From assembly GCF_005937885.2 (NCBI RefSeq), contig NZ_CP042176.1:4769501-4833500 (forward strand): a DNA stretch of 64,000 nt. The letters run 5' to 3'. Positions 24,601 to 32,572 of this stretch are shown piece after piece. Every line of letters begins with the position of its first letter. Position 1 is the first letter of the stretch. Under the pieces are notes generated by a model, which had not been told where the DNA came from, made no database searches, and saw only the letters and a program-made list of their open reading frames with translations. Both the position numbers and the translations under genes were made by a program. Origin of the DNA: Bradyrhizobium sp. KBS0727. GTDB lineage: Bacteria; Pseudomonadota; Alphaproteobacteria; Rhizobiales; Xanthobacteraceae.

Positions 24601-25101
24601 CTAGGAGGCCGATGGCGTCGCCGGGTGAAACACCAGCGCAAAACCGTCCATGCAGTAGCGCAAACCGGTCGGCTTCGGCCCGTCGTCGAAGACGTGGCCG
24701 AGATGGCCGCCGCAGCGGCGGCAGTGAATTTCGGTGCGCAGCATTCCGAAGGTGCGGTCCTCGGTCTTGCCGACGGCGTTCTCCAGCGGCTGGTAGAAAC
24801 TCGGCCAGCCGGTGCCGCTCTCGAATTTGGTTTCCGAGGAGAACAGCGGCAGGTCGCAACCGGCGCAGGCGAAAATGCCCTTGCGGTGCTCTTTCAGCAG
24901 CGGGCTCGAGCCCGGCCGCTCGGTGCCTTCCTTGCGCAGGATTTCATATTGCTGCGGCGTCAGTTGCGCACGCCATTCCGCATCGGTCTTTTCGATTTCG
25001 AATTTTTCCGCGGCTTGCGCCGGCGTGGCGCGCAGCCAGCGGAAAGCGACGAGGCCAAACAGGCCGGCTGCGGATGCGAGCAGGATACGGCGGTCGATCA
25101 T
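24601..25101 (-). CDS. msrB: Methionine sulfoxide reductase B, membrane-anchored or exported
   Basis: MsrB reduces methionine-R-sulfoxide. The 166-residue protein carries an N-terminal hydrophobic segment with an RR pair (MIDRRILLASAAGLFGLVAF), so it is anchored to the inner membrane or exported. The catalytic domain follows: TPQQYEILRKEGTERPGSSP, FESGTGWPSFYQPL, the zinc pairs CAGC and CRRC, and GLRYCMDGFALVFHP with the catalytic Cys. GGAG precedes the ATG at 25,101; the longer frame is not supported. A periplasmic-side MsrB would repair oxidised envelope proteins. Two strong terminators follow. Confidence 0.92.
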   Translation of the reverse strand: MIDRRILLASAAGLFGLVAFRWLRATPAQAAEKFEIEKTDAEWRAQLTPQQYEILRKEGTERPGSSPLLKEHRKGIFACAGCDLPLFSSETKFESGTGWPSFYQPLENAVGKTEDRTFGMLRTEIHCRRCGGHLGHVFDDGPKPTGLRYCMDGFALVFHPATPSAS

Positions 25102-25165
25102 AGGGGTCTCCGTGCGAAGCGGAATGAAGTGGTTCGCCATCAAATACGGCCCGCTGGCGCCGAAG

Positions 25166-26689
25166 TTACATCGATCCGTCCCGAATTTTCTCACTTTCCT
25201 GCGATTCAGCCTCCGTTGGCCCGCCGCTTTGAGCCTCCATCGGCGGCTGCGGACGCACCGGACGCGGAGCGCCGGGGGGACGCGGAGCGCCGGGCGGACG
25301 CGGAGCGCCGGGCGGACGCGGGCGCGGCGGCGGACGGGTTCCGGCCTGCCGGTTGGCTTCCGCCAGCCGTGCCTCGCGAATCCGTTCCCGTGCCCGCGCG
25401 CCTTCCCGATAGCGGGCCAGAGCGCCGGCGGCCGCCGAACTGCCCCGCCCCCACATACCGATCAGATGGCCGGCGACCCGGCCGGTCGCACCGCCGGCCC
25501 AGACCAGTTCGAACGGCGAAAACAGCCGCCAGCGCTCGTCGCCCCACAGAATGCTGCGCGCGATCAGTTGCCCTGCCATCGCCGAGGTATTGAGTCCGTG
25601 ACGGCCGAAGCCTGAGGCAACCCACAGCCCTTTGCGCAACTGACCGATCTGCGGCATGCCGTGCACGGTTAATCCGACCGCACCGCCGAACACCTCGGCG
25701 ATCTGGACCTTGCCGAGCCTTGGAAAGACCGTCGCGATGCGGCGCTGGATGGCGGCACCGAAACGGCGCGGCCGCGCCTCCCAGGTGGTTTCCGGGTTCG
25801 CCCACATCAGCCGGTCGCCGCCCACGATCCGGAAATGATCGACGCCGTCGCTGTCGCTCACCGAGCCGCGGAACTGGATGACCTCGCCGAGTCGGTCGCC
25901 AAGCGGCTCGGTCACCGCGCCATAGCGCCAGATCGGCAGCAGCGTCTCCGACAGCCGCCGCAGCGGCGCCCCGAGATGGATGTTGCCGGCCAGCACAATG
26001 TGCGAGGCGCGCAGCCGCGCCGACGGCGTCACGATGCGCTTGCGAATGCCTGACGAATCGATGCTGACGACCGGCGTGTCCTCGAAGATGCGCGCACCTG
26101 CCCGCTTGGCCTGCTCGGCCAGGCCCTGGATGTATTTGCGGCCGTCGATCTGAAATGCCCTGGGGTAATAGATGCCGTGAAAATAGCGGTCGGTGCCGAG
26201 CTGGTCGCGGACACGATCGACTTGCCAGCCCTCGACTTCGGTCTCGAAATCCTCGCTCAGCATCTGCAGCCGGCTGATCAGCGTGTCGCCGGCATCGACG
26301 TTGGAAACTTCCAGCGCTCCCTCGGTGAGCGCGATACCCGGCATCGCCTCTTCGGACGCGGCGGCGCGGACATATTCGGCACCCTCCTTCGACAGCGCCC
26401 ACAGTTCGCGGGCGTCCTCGAGGCCGACGCGCTCGATCAATTCGGCGATCGGCAGACCATAACCCGGCATCACGGTGCCGAGCTGATGGCCCGACGCGTT
26501 CCAGCCGACATAGCGGCCTTCGAGCACGGCGACGCTGGCGCCGAGGCGGGCCGCCTCCAGCGCCACCGTGAGGCCGGCAAGGCCGGCGCCCACGATGCAG
26601 ATATCGACGTCCAGGTCGAACGTCAGGCGCGAGCGAAACGGCGCATCGTCGTCGGGGCCGTCGGTCGCACTTGTGAAAGTCTCAGCCAT
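25166..26689 (-). CDS. FAD-dependent amino/amine oxidoreductase (DAO family) with Pro-rich tail
   Basis: The 507-residue protein is of the D-amino-acid oxidase/PuuB-OrdL group. The FAD site is VDICIVGAGLAGLTVALEAA near residue 28, followed by VLEGRYVGWNASGHQLG. RRIATVFPRLGKVQIAEVFG and GLWVASGFGRHGLNTSAMAG are typical of PuuB-like enzymes. Substrate is unknown. Beyond about residue 440 the protein continues into a tail holding three PPGAPR repeats encoded by 18-bp tandem repeats at 25,261-25,314. This tail is probably disordered and unrelated to catalysis. It is 65 bases upstream of msrB on the same strand. Confidence 0.82.
   Translation of the reverse strand: MAETFTSATDGPDDDAPFRSRLTFDLDVDICIVGAGLAGLTVALEAARLGASVAVLEGRYVGWNASGHQLGTVMPGYGLPIAELIERVGLEDARELWALSKEGAEYVRAAASEEAMPGIALTEGALEVSNVDAGDTLISRLQMLSEDFETEVEGWQVDRVRDQLGTDRYFHGIYYPRAFQIDGRKYIQGLAEQAKRAGARIFEDTPVVSIDSSGIRKRIVTPSARLRASHIVLAGNIHLGAPLRRLSETLLPIWRYGAVTEPLGDRLGEVIQFRGSVSDSDGVDHFRIVGGDRLMWANPETTWEARPRRFGAAIQRRIATVFPRLGKVQIAEVFGGAVGLTVHGMPQIGQLRKGLWVASGFGRHGLNTSAMAGQLIARSILWGDERWRLFSPFELVWAGGATGRVAGHLIGMWGRGSSAAAGALARYREGARARERIREARLAEANRQAGTRPPPRPRPPGAPRPPGAPRPPGAPRPVRPQPPMEAQSGGPTEAESQESEKIRDGSM
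25261..25314. repeat. Three 18-bp tandem repeats inside a coding region
   Basis: Three near-identical units (GACGCGGAGCGCCGGGCG, one base varying) encode PPGAPR on the minus strand in the C-terminal tail of the FAD oxidoreductase. A partial fourth unit follows. Copy number may vary by slippage. Confidence 0.9.
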
Positions 26690-26783
26690 GGCGTTTTCTT
26701 ACGGACCGCTGCGGCGCTTGTCACCTTGTCCTAAGCATGAGCTTGTAGATTAATTCAGGCCAAAACGAATCGAGATTGCGCCC

Positions 26784-27350
26784 ATGCGCCGTTTGATGCT
26801 GCTGCGTCACGCCAAGACCGAACACGACGCACCCTCGGGCAAGGACCAGGACCGCCGGCTCGACGACCGCGGCCGGCGGGGTGCCGCCGCCATCGGCACC
26901 TGGATCGGCCGGCACCCGCCCTATCCCGACGCCGTCCTGGTCTCGACCGCGGTGCGGGCGTTGCAGACCTGGGAGATTGCCGGGCAAGCCATGAGGGACG
27001 CGATCCGGGAACAGGCGACTTCGTCCCGGGTCGAATGGCAGGTGGAATTCCTCGCCGATATCTACGGCGCCGAACCGGCACAGTTGTTGCGGATCATCCG
27101 CATGGCCGAGGTCACCAATTCCGGTCATTTGCTGGTGGTCGGCCACAATCCCGGCATGCACGAACTGGCGCTGATGCTGGCCGGCCGCGGCGATGCGGCG
27201 GCGAAGAAGGCGCTCAAGGACAACCTGCCGACCGCGGGTCTGGCGATCCTCGACTTTGCGATCGACGACTGGAGCGAGGTGACGTTTCGCAGCGGCAAAC
27301 TCGTGCGCTTCACCAGTCCCAGATTGCTGAAGCAGGCGTCCGACGAGTGA
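26784..27350 (+). CDS. SixA-like histidine phosphatase
   Basis: A 188-residue member of the histidine phosphatase superfamily. The catalytic motif is MLLRHAKTEHD (Arg8, His9 region), with STAVRALQTWEIAG and the second histidine in VVGHNPGMHELALML. It lacks a signal peptide. SixA in E. coli removes phosphate from the nitrogen PTS protein Npr; alphaproteobacterial homologues could act on phosphohistidine of PTS or Hpt proteins, but this is untested. It is divergent from the FAD oxidoreductase and followed by a composite repeat. Confidence 0.85.
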   Translation: MRRLMLLRHAKTEHDAPSGKDQDRRLDDRGRRGAAAIGTWIGRHPPYPDAVLVSTAVRALQTWEIAGQAMRDAIREQATSSRVEWQVEFLADIYGAEPAQLLRIIRMAEVTNSGHLLVVGHNPGMHELALMLAGRGDAAAKKALKDNLPTAGLAILDFAIDDWSEVTFRSGKLVRFTSPRLLKQASDE

Positions 27351-27381
27351 GCCCGGCGGACAGCCCTGCCCGGCTGTGTTA

Positions 27382-27482
27382 GAGCGTTTTCCAGCGAAGT
27401 GGCGACCGGTTCGCGTCAAGAAAACGCGTCAAATCAAAAATGTAGAGCCCCGTTCCGATTCCATCGGAACGGAAAAGGCTCT
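27382..27482. repeat. Composite repeat: type A copy 2 plus hairpin element
   Basis: 27,382-27,434 is a type A palindromic element. It is joined to a hairpin at 27,444-27,482: outer arms AGAGCC / GGCTCT and a perfect 10-bp inner stem (CCGTTCCGAT / ATCGGAACGG). The pair fills the gap before the UspA gene and ends 26 bases before its start, so the hairpin may lie in the mRNA leader. Confidence 0.75.
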
Positions 27483-27508
27483 AGACTTGCCTCCAGCAGG
27501 AGGCGCAG

Positions 27509-27934
27509 ATGTTCAAATCCATCCTGGTGCCGATTGATCTGGCCGACACCGATCTGGCAAAGCCCGCGATCGCGACCGCAGCGACATTGTCGCAAACCTG
27601 GAACGGTGCGGTGCGGCTGCTCAACGTGCTGCCCATGACGCCGGTGATGCTGGCGGAATACGTGCCGGCCGATTTCGATGCCCAGCAGCGCCAGACTTCG
27701 GAAGAAGCGCTTGCGATCGTCGCCCGCGAATCCGGCATCGCGGCGCCGCGCATTTCCGCCGCGGTGCGCCAGGGCGGCATCTATCACGAGATCCTCGAGG
27801 AAGCGGCGACGATCAAGGCCGACCTGATCGTGATGACATCGCACCGGCCGGCGATGCGGACCTATTTTCTCGGCTCCAATGCCGGCCATGTGGTGCGCTA
27901 CGCCAAGTGTTCGGTGCTGGTGGTGCGGCATTGA
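27509..27934 (+). CDS. Universal stress protein, UspA family
   Basis: The 141-residue single-domain protein begins MFKSILVPIDLADTDLAKPA and ends with the nucleotide-binding signature GSNAGHVVRYAKCSVLVVRH, in the GxxG-x9-G(S/N) position of ATP-binding Usp proteins. These are small cytoplasmic proteins induced by stress; their exact biochemical role is usually unknown. AGGAGG lies directly upstream of the ATG. It is a single-gene unit between two dispersed repeats. Confidence 0.92.
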   Translation: MFKSILVPIDLADTDLAKPAIATAATLSQTWNGAVRLLNVLPMTPVMLAEYVPADFDAQQRQTSEEALAIVARESGIAAPRISAAVRQGGIYHEILEEAATIKADLIVMTSHRPAMRTYFLGSNAGHVVRYAKCSVLVVRH

Positions 27935-27962
27935 AGTGTTTTGTTCGACGCGCGTTCTCTCG

Positions 27963-28015
27963 TTTGACGCGTTTCTTCACACAAACCGGTATCCTCTTCG
28001 CCTGACAGCGCTTTT
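27963..28015. repeat. Dispersed palindromic element, type A copy 3 (degenerate)
   Basis: Reverse-oriented, eroded copy: TTTGACGCGTTTCTTCACAC, AAACCGGTATCC, then GCGCTTTT. It lies between the convergent UspA and methyltransferase genes. Confidence 0.65.
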
Positions 28016-28051
28016 AGCAACGCGACTGCAGGTGAAGAAGTTGCAACGAAC

Positions 28052-28831
28052 TCAGAACAGGCCGGGCAGCAGCATCGCGACGCGCACGCGATACTGCCGG
28101 TAGCGATCGCCGAACAAGGCCACGAGATCGCGCTCCTCCAGCCAGATGCCGGCGCAGATATAGGCGGTCATGACAGTGGCGAACAGCAGATGTCCCGCCG
28201 TCATCGCCGGTGTGGCCCAGAAGGCGAGGATGAATCCGAGATAGAGCGGGTGCCGGACGAAGCGATACAGTCCGGGCGTCTTGAACGCGACCGCCGAAGT
28301 GACGCGGCCGGCGAAATTCAGCACCTTCAGCTTTCGTCCGAGCAATTCGAAATGGCCGGTCAGAAAAGTGCCGAGCACGATCAGCCAGCCGAGCGCCGAC
28401 AACGACCGCAGCGCCGCAATCGTCCGCGGTTCCGCCGCCTGCCACACCGTCGCGGGCAACGGCTGCCACGCCGCAAACAACAGGATCAGCACCAGGCTGG
28501 CGCTCAGCACGTAGGTCGCCCGCTCGACCAGCGGCGGCACATGCCCGGTCAAGACGCGCTTGATTCCGCGTCGCGCCATGCTGCTGTGCTGCGCCATGAA
28601 CAGGCCGAGCAGTTGAAGGTCGATACAGAGCGCGACCGATGACGGCCAGATGGTGCCGGTATCGATGCTCTTGGGAACGACGACACCGCTGACGAAACCG
28701 ATGGCGTAAAGCAGCGTGACGACAAAGATCGCATAGACGGCCGCGCCGTAGCCGATGCCGAGAAGCCTTGCGAGACTTCCCGGCGCCAGCCAGCCGATGG
28801 CGGGCTGCCGATGCTCGACAGTAATGGTCAT
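28052..28831 (-). CDS. MddA-like membrane methyltransferase (methanethiol S-methyltransferase family)
   Basis: The 259-residue integral membrane protein has five to six predicted helices and belongs to the NnrU/isoprenylcysteine methyltransferase-like group. The N-terminal part (AVYAIFVVTLLYAIGFVSGV, VVPKSIDTG) and QHSSMARRGIKRVL match the MddA branch. The SAM-binding C-terminal part reads GLYRFVRHPLYLGFILAFWA and EERDLVALFGDRYRQYR. MddA methylates methanethiol to dimethyl sulfide and homologues are known from Bradyrhizobium. A methyltransferase is certain; the substrate is inferred from the family branch. Confidence 0.75.
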   Translation of the reverse strand: MTITVEHRQPAIGWLAPGSLARLLGIGYGAAVYAIFVVTLLYAIGFVSGVVVPKSIDTGTIWPSSVALCIDLQLLGLFMAQHSSMARRGIKRVLTGHVPPLVERATYVLSASLVLILLFAAWQPLPATVWQAAEPRTIAALRSLSALGWLIVLGTFLTGHFELLGRKLKVLNFAGRVTSAVAFKTPGLYRFVRHPLYLGFILAFWATPAMTAGHLLFATVMTAYICAGIWLEERDLVALFGDRYRQYRVRVAMLLPGLF

Positions 28832-28887
28832 GTCACTTTCCAGTCGGGTTTGACGTCAGGGAATCCGGACAGGCCGGCCCGCGGCGC

Positions 28888-29124
28888 TCAGCGCAGCCGC
28901 GCCATTCCCGGATTCAGCGCGCCACCAACCGCCGCCTCGATCTGGCTGCGGGCGATCCCGATATCGCGGAGCGCACGATCGTCCATTTCACTCAGCACTT
29001 TGATCGCTTCGCGGCGGGCCCAATAGGAGACGACACCGTGCGCCCAGCTTCCGAGCACACGGCCAAGCCCTGCCGGCGAAGTTTGGGATGCAGGCTGGCC
29101 TGCGGCTGAGGAAATCATGGTCAT
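28888..29124 (-). CDS. DUF1127 domain protein
   Basis: A 78-residue protein with a C-terminal DUF1127 motif (WARREAIKVLSEMDDRALRD then IGIARSQIEAAV). DUF1127 proteins are small, Arg-rich and common in alphaproteobacteria; some bind RNA and affect phosphate or carbon metabolism and sRNA turnover. The ATG at 29,124 was chosen because GGAG lies 11 bases upstream and the longer frame is not credible. It is divergent from a MocR-type regulator, which may control it. Confidence 0.8.
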   Translation of the reverse strand: MTMISSAAGQPASQTSPAGLGRVLGSWAHGVVSYWARREAIKVLSEMDDRALRDIGIARSQIEAAVGGALNPGMARLR

Positions 29125-29223
29125 GGGTCTTCTCCGTTGCTTCCGCGCGGCCAAGCGACACCGCTGGCGCTCTCGCTGCGAACAGCGATTGCACCTTTTG
29201 TGACGTCCGATTGCTTGCACCCC

Positions 29224-29304
29224 CTCAGTGCAATCATGGGCTTGATAGGCTTTAAATGATCCGATACATTTCTCGGTGCAAGTAAAACATTGCTCTCGGT
29301 GCAA
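29224..29304 (+). promoter_or_regulatory. Direct-repeat operator before the MocR gene
   Basis: TCTCGGTGCAA occurs exactly at 29,271-29,281 and 29,294-29,304, 23 bases apart, and an imperfect copy (CTCAGTGCAA) starts at 29,224. The last repeat ends two bases before the start codon of the regulator, where a ribosome site would normally be. Confidence 0.65.
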
Positions 29305-29306
29305 TA

Positions 29307-30647
29307 ATGTCAAAGTTCGAATATCTGAAGCTTGCCGATACCGTCGCCGTCGAAATCGCCAATGGCGCGCTCAAGCCCGGCGACCGGTTGCCGCCGCAGC
29401 GCAGCTTCGCCTACGAGCGCAAGATCGCGGTCTCGACCGCGAGCCGGGTCTACACCGAGCTGTTGCGCCGGGGGCTTGTGATCGGCGAAGTCGGGCGCGG
29501 CACCTTCGTTTCCGGCGAGGCGCGCCGCGGCGTTTCCTCGCTGACCGAATCGCGCGGCCAGCGCATCGACCTCGAAGTCAATTATCCGCTGCTGCCGACG
29601 CAATCGGCGATGATCGCGCGATCGCTCGAAGGACTGGAGCGGCCCGAAGCACTCGATGTCGCGCTCCGGCAGACGAGTATCACCGGCACCCAAGCGGCAA
29701 GAACCATTTCGGCCGAGTTTCTCTCCCGCGGCGACTGGTCGCCGGGTGCCGACCAGTTCGTCTTTACCGCGAACGGCCGGCAATGCATCGCCGCAGCCCT
29801 TGCGGCGGTGGTGCCAAGCGGCGGCCGCTGCGGTGTCGAGGCGTTGACCTATCCCTTCATCAAGGACATTGCCGCCCGCCTCGGCGTCACGCTGGTGCCG
29901 CTGACGATGGACGAAGAAGGCGTTCGTCCGGACGCCGTGCAGAAAGCCCACCGCGAGGCGAATTTGTCGGCGCTGTATATCCAGCCGACGATTCAAAATC
30001 CGCTGGGCATGACGATGCCGCCGGCGCGCCGCGCCGACCTGGTGCGCGTCGTCGAGAAACTCGGCCTGCCGATCATCGAAGACACCGTCTACAGCTTTCT
30101 CGGCGATGAAGCGCCGCTGGCAGCGCTGGCGCCCGATAGCTGTATCGTGCTCGACAGCCTGTCGAAGAAGGTGGCGCCGGGACTGGCGGTCGGCTTCATC
30201 GTTTCGCCGCCGCGGCTGCGCGAACGCATCATGGCTTCGGTGCGATCAGGCGGATGGACCGCTTCCGGTTTCGCATTGACGGCCGGAACACGGATGATGG
30301 GCGACGGTACAGTTTCCGAACTGGTTCGCCTGAAACGGATCGACGCGGCACGGCGCCAGCAGATGGCGGCAAAATATCTTGCCGGCTTCGAAGTCCAGGC
30401 CAACATCCAATCCTATCATCTCTGGCTGACCCTGCCGCCGCACTGGCGCTCGCAGACCTTCGTCGCGGCCGCGGCGCGCCGCGACATCGCCTTGACGCCG
30501 TCGACCACCTTCGCCGTGGCGCCCGGGCATGCGCCGAACGCCGTCCGGCTGGCGCTCGGCGCCCCCTCCACCGAACAGCTTGATAGCGCGTTGCGGACAC
30601 TGGCGGGACTGTTGACCGAGAACGAAGACTTCGACACGACCGAATAG
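29307..30647 (+). CDS. MocR-type regulator (GntR DNA-binding domain plus aminotransferase domain)
   Basis: The 446-residue protein joins an N-terminal GntR winged helix (FEYLKLADTVAVEIANGALK, then STASRVYTELLRRGLVIGEV) to a fold-type I aminotransferase-like domain. The PLP lysine sits in LDSLSKKVAPGLAVGFI. MocR proteins sense PLP or an amino compound and control vitamin B6, GABA, taurine or amine genes, often divergent ones. The ATG at 29,307 has no ribosome site; an operator-like repeat takes its place, so the transcript may be leaderless or weakly translated. The DUF1127 gene is divergent, but no B6 or amine gene is next to it, so the target is open. Confidence 0.88.
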   Translation: MSKFEYLKLADTVAVEIANGALKPGDRLPPQRSFAYERKIAVSTASRVYTELLRRGLVIGEVGRGTFVSGEARRGVSSLTESRGQRIDLEVNYPLLPTQSAMIARSLEGLERPEALDVALRQTSITGTQAARTISAEFLSRGDWSPGADQFVFTANGRQCIAAALAAVVPSGGRCGVEALTYPFIKDIAARLGVTLVPLTMDEEGVRPDAVQKAHREANLSALYIQPTIQNPLGMTMPPARRADLVRVVEKLGLPIIEDTVYSFLGDEAPLAALAPDSCIVLDSLSKKVAPGLAVGFIVSPPRLRERIMASVRSGGWTASGFALTAGTRMMGDGTVSELVRLKRIDAARRQQMAAKYLAGFEVQANIQSYHLWLTLPPHWRSQTFVAAAARRDIALTPSTTFAVAPGHAPNAVRLALGAPSTEQLDSALRTLAGLLTENEDFDTTE

Positions 30648-30661
30648 GACTGGTCTTTATT

Positions 30662-30735
30662 GGACGCGTTTTCTTGACGTGAACCGGAACCACCCACGGA
30701 TCAAGTCCGAGGGCATGCTTCACTCGAAAATGCTC
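30662..30735. repeat. Type A element copy 4, with an internal insertion
   Basis: The left half (GACGCGTTTTCTTGACGTGA, ACCGGAACCAC) and right half (TTCACTCGAAAATGCTC) are separated by about 20 bases (GGATCAAGTCCGAGGGCATG). The right half supplies the last five codons and the stop of the YdcF gene at 30,720. Confidence 0.7.
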
Positions 30736-31418
30736 TGCCGCTCGCGCTCGTCGCGGTCCGGCCACTCCGCGATGAAGCCCCTGGCCTTGTAGGGCTCGAT
30801 CTTGTCCCATTCACTGAGCATGCGGCGGCGGAATTCGGGGTCGGTGTGCCAGCGCGACCGCGGCGTCTCAAAACTGTCGACCATGATCAGCATTTTCTCG
30901 ACGTCCGGCCAGTGGCGGTGCAGCGTCATCGGATAGCGGCGCGCGGTCCAGGTATTACCGAGACAGATCACGCTGCGGATGTTTTTCAAACCGATCGCAG
31001 CGTCGATGATCGGCAGCGAGAAGATGACGTTCTCGCCGGTGTTCATCGCGCGATCCTCTCTCAGGATGATTCCGGCCGGAACGCCGCGCGCGATCATCGC
31101 TTCCGTGATGACCTCGCATTCCGAAAGCCGCGCCCCCGGCGTGATCCCGCCGCTGACGATGGCCCAGCGAAAGTAGCCGTCGCGCCAGAGTCTCGTGGCT
31201 TCAGCGACGCGTTCGTCGACATCCTGGCGCGTGCCGAACACGAACAAGAGATCGGCGGGCTGCAACGGGGTCTCGACCAGGTGCCGCGCATTGATCGCGG
31301 CAATTTCGTCTTCGGTCGGCAGTCGCTCGCTCTGGTCCGTCACGGCAGTTTGTCCGGTATCTGGAAAACGCGCCGCCACGATGCCGCGCGCCGCTGCCGC
31401 GGCGAAGTCACGTTTCAT
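30720..31418 (-). CDS. YdcF/SanA-like DUF218 protein
   Basis: The 232-residue protein belongs to the DUF218 (ElyC/SanA/YdcF) family. Conserved features are DLLFVFGTRQDVDERVAEAT, RWAIVSGGITPG, ECEVITEAMIARGVPAGIIL, DRAMNTGENVIFS and VICLGNTWTARRYPMTL. No signal peptide or membrane helix is seen, which is closest to the soluble YdcF type. Biochemical function is unknown. The start at 31,418 (MKRDFAAAAARG) was preferred over a longer frame that overlaps the neighbour. The C-terminus QSIFE is encoded by a dispersed repeat, so the natural end may have been lost. Confidence 0.75.
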   Translation of the reverse strand: MKRDFAAAAARGIVAARFPDTGQTAVTDQSERLPTEDEIAAINARHLVETPLQPADLLFVFGTRQDVDERVAEATRLWRDGYFRWAIVSGGITPGARLSECEVITEAMIARGVPAGIILREDRAMNTGENVIFSLPIIDAAIGLKNIRSVICLGNTWTARRYPMTLHRHWPDVEKMLIMVDSFETPRSRWHTDPEFRRRMLSEWDKIEPYKARGFIAEWPDRDERERQSIFE

Positions 31419-31437
31419 TGCGCTAGATTGCGAAGCC

Positions 31438-32070
31438 TCAAGGCAGCAACGCGGCGGGAAGCGCGCCGAACGCATAGCTGCGCGGCCGGTTGCGTTTGAC
31501 AAAGCCGCCGATTTGCCAGGTAAACAGAACCGCAAACCCGACCAGAAACAGCGCACCGGTGAATTCGAAGGTCGCGAGCGCGCGGACCAGAAGCCCTAGC
31601 ATCGCGATCGCGAGCAACGCCAGCAGCACCAGCGCGGCGGCGTAAGTGGTCGGCCCGATACCGCCGGTCAGCTTGGCCTTGCTGCCGGCGTCGTTCATGC
31701 GCCGGTGCAATTCGACCATGAAGGCGCGGTAGCCTTGGTCCTGCGGCGCCATCAACGAGACCGTCTGCCAGGTGGTCGAGAGGATGGCGATCCTTCCGCC
31801 GCCGGCGTTTTCGATGTCGGCCCGGAAGCGGCGCGCCTGCATCGACACCGGCCGATAGGACAGACGGACCGAAGCGATATCGCCGTAGGGCCAGACGCCG
31901 GACCTGCCGCCAACCCGCCACGACAGGCCGTTATCGGTCAGCTCGAATTCATGCGCCGATCCGATCAGCGAGGCCTTGTAGGCATAGCGGGTCTCGGGCG
32001 CACCCTCGCCTGCTGCCGTCCGGTTCGGGAGTAAAGTCGGCAATACAAAAACCTCGTGGCGATTGCGCAC
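31438..32070 (-). CDS. Hypothetical protein with two C-terminal membrane helices
   Basis: Not recognised at family level. The 210-residue protein has a soluble, beta-rich N-terminal region of about 125 residues (FELTDNGLSWRVGGRSGVWP, YGDIASVRLSYRPVSMQARR) resembling a PH-like domain. Two membrane helices follow near residues 140-190 (TTYAAALVLLALLAIAMLGL and FTGALFLVGFAVLFTWQIGG). The GTG start at 32,070 is uncertain. It lies 19 bases upstream of the YdcF gene on the same strand and is likely co-transcribed. It is divergent from a small membrane protein gene. Confidence 0.65.
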   Translation of the reverse strand: MRNRHEVFVLPTLLPNRTAAGEGAPETRYAYKASLIGSAHEFELTDNGLSWRVGGRSGVWPYGDIASVRLSYRPVSMQARRFRADIENAGGGRIAILSTTWQTVSLMAPQDQGYRAFMVELHRRMNDAGSKAKLTGGIGPTTYAAALVLLALLAIAMLGLLVRALATFEFTGALFLVGFAVLFTWQIGGFVKRNRPRSYAFGALPAALLP

Positions 32071-32112
32071 CGCCGCTTGCGCGGCGCGTCGGCTTTACCT
32101 TACAAGCGGGCC

Positions 32113-32547
32113 ATGGCCGAGACGACCTATTTTCCGCGCCGCCTGATCCTGGCCGGCGCCATGATATCCGGCGTGCTGCTGGCGCTTGCCGTGCACATGC
32201 TGGGCGCACGCTACGGCCTCGATCTCGGCGGCCTGTGGCGATCCGACACCCACGAATTCATGCCAGCGGGCGCCGCCATCGCATGGTGGCTGATCGCGAC
32301 GGTCGGGTTCTCCGGGGGCTATTTCACCGCCAACCTGATGCACAGCGCGGTCTCTGGACAGATTCCGCAGCGGATGCGGCGGTTCCTGATCGCGGTCGGC
32401 GTGCTGATCCTGGCCGGCGCCGGACAGGCCGCTTCCGCGCCCAGTCCGATCCCGACCATTTCGGGCGTGCTTGCCGGCCTTGCGGCGTTGTGCCTCGGCG
32501 CCGTGATGGCATTCTGCGGCGCGCATTTCGCGCTGCGCAAGGCCTGA
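32113..32547 (+). CDS. Hypothetical small membrane protein
   Basis: A 144-residue protein with four predicted membrane helices (LILAGAMISGVLLALAVHML, GAAIAWWLIATVGFSGGYFT, FLIAVGVLILAGAGQAAS and GVLAGLAALCLGAVMAFCGA). No family or function can be named. The ATG at 32,113 (MAETTYFPRR) gives a normal start before the first helix. It faces the 3' end of the c-di-GMP gene and diverges from the two-helix protein. Confidence 0.6.
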   Translation: MAETTYFPRRLILAGAMISGVLLALAVHMLGARYGLDLGGLWRSDTHEFMPAGAAIAWWLIATVGFSGGYFTANLMHSAVSGQIPQRMRRFLIAVGVLILAGAGQAASAPSPIPTISGVLAGLAALCLGAVMAFCGAHFALRKA

Positions 32548-32572
32548 GCCCGCGGCTGCCGGCGCGGCCCGG

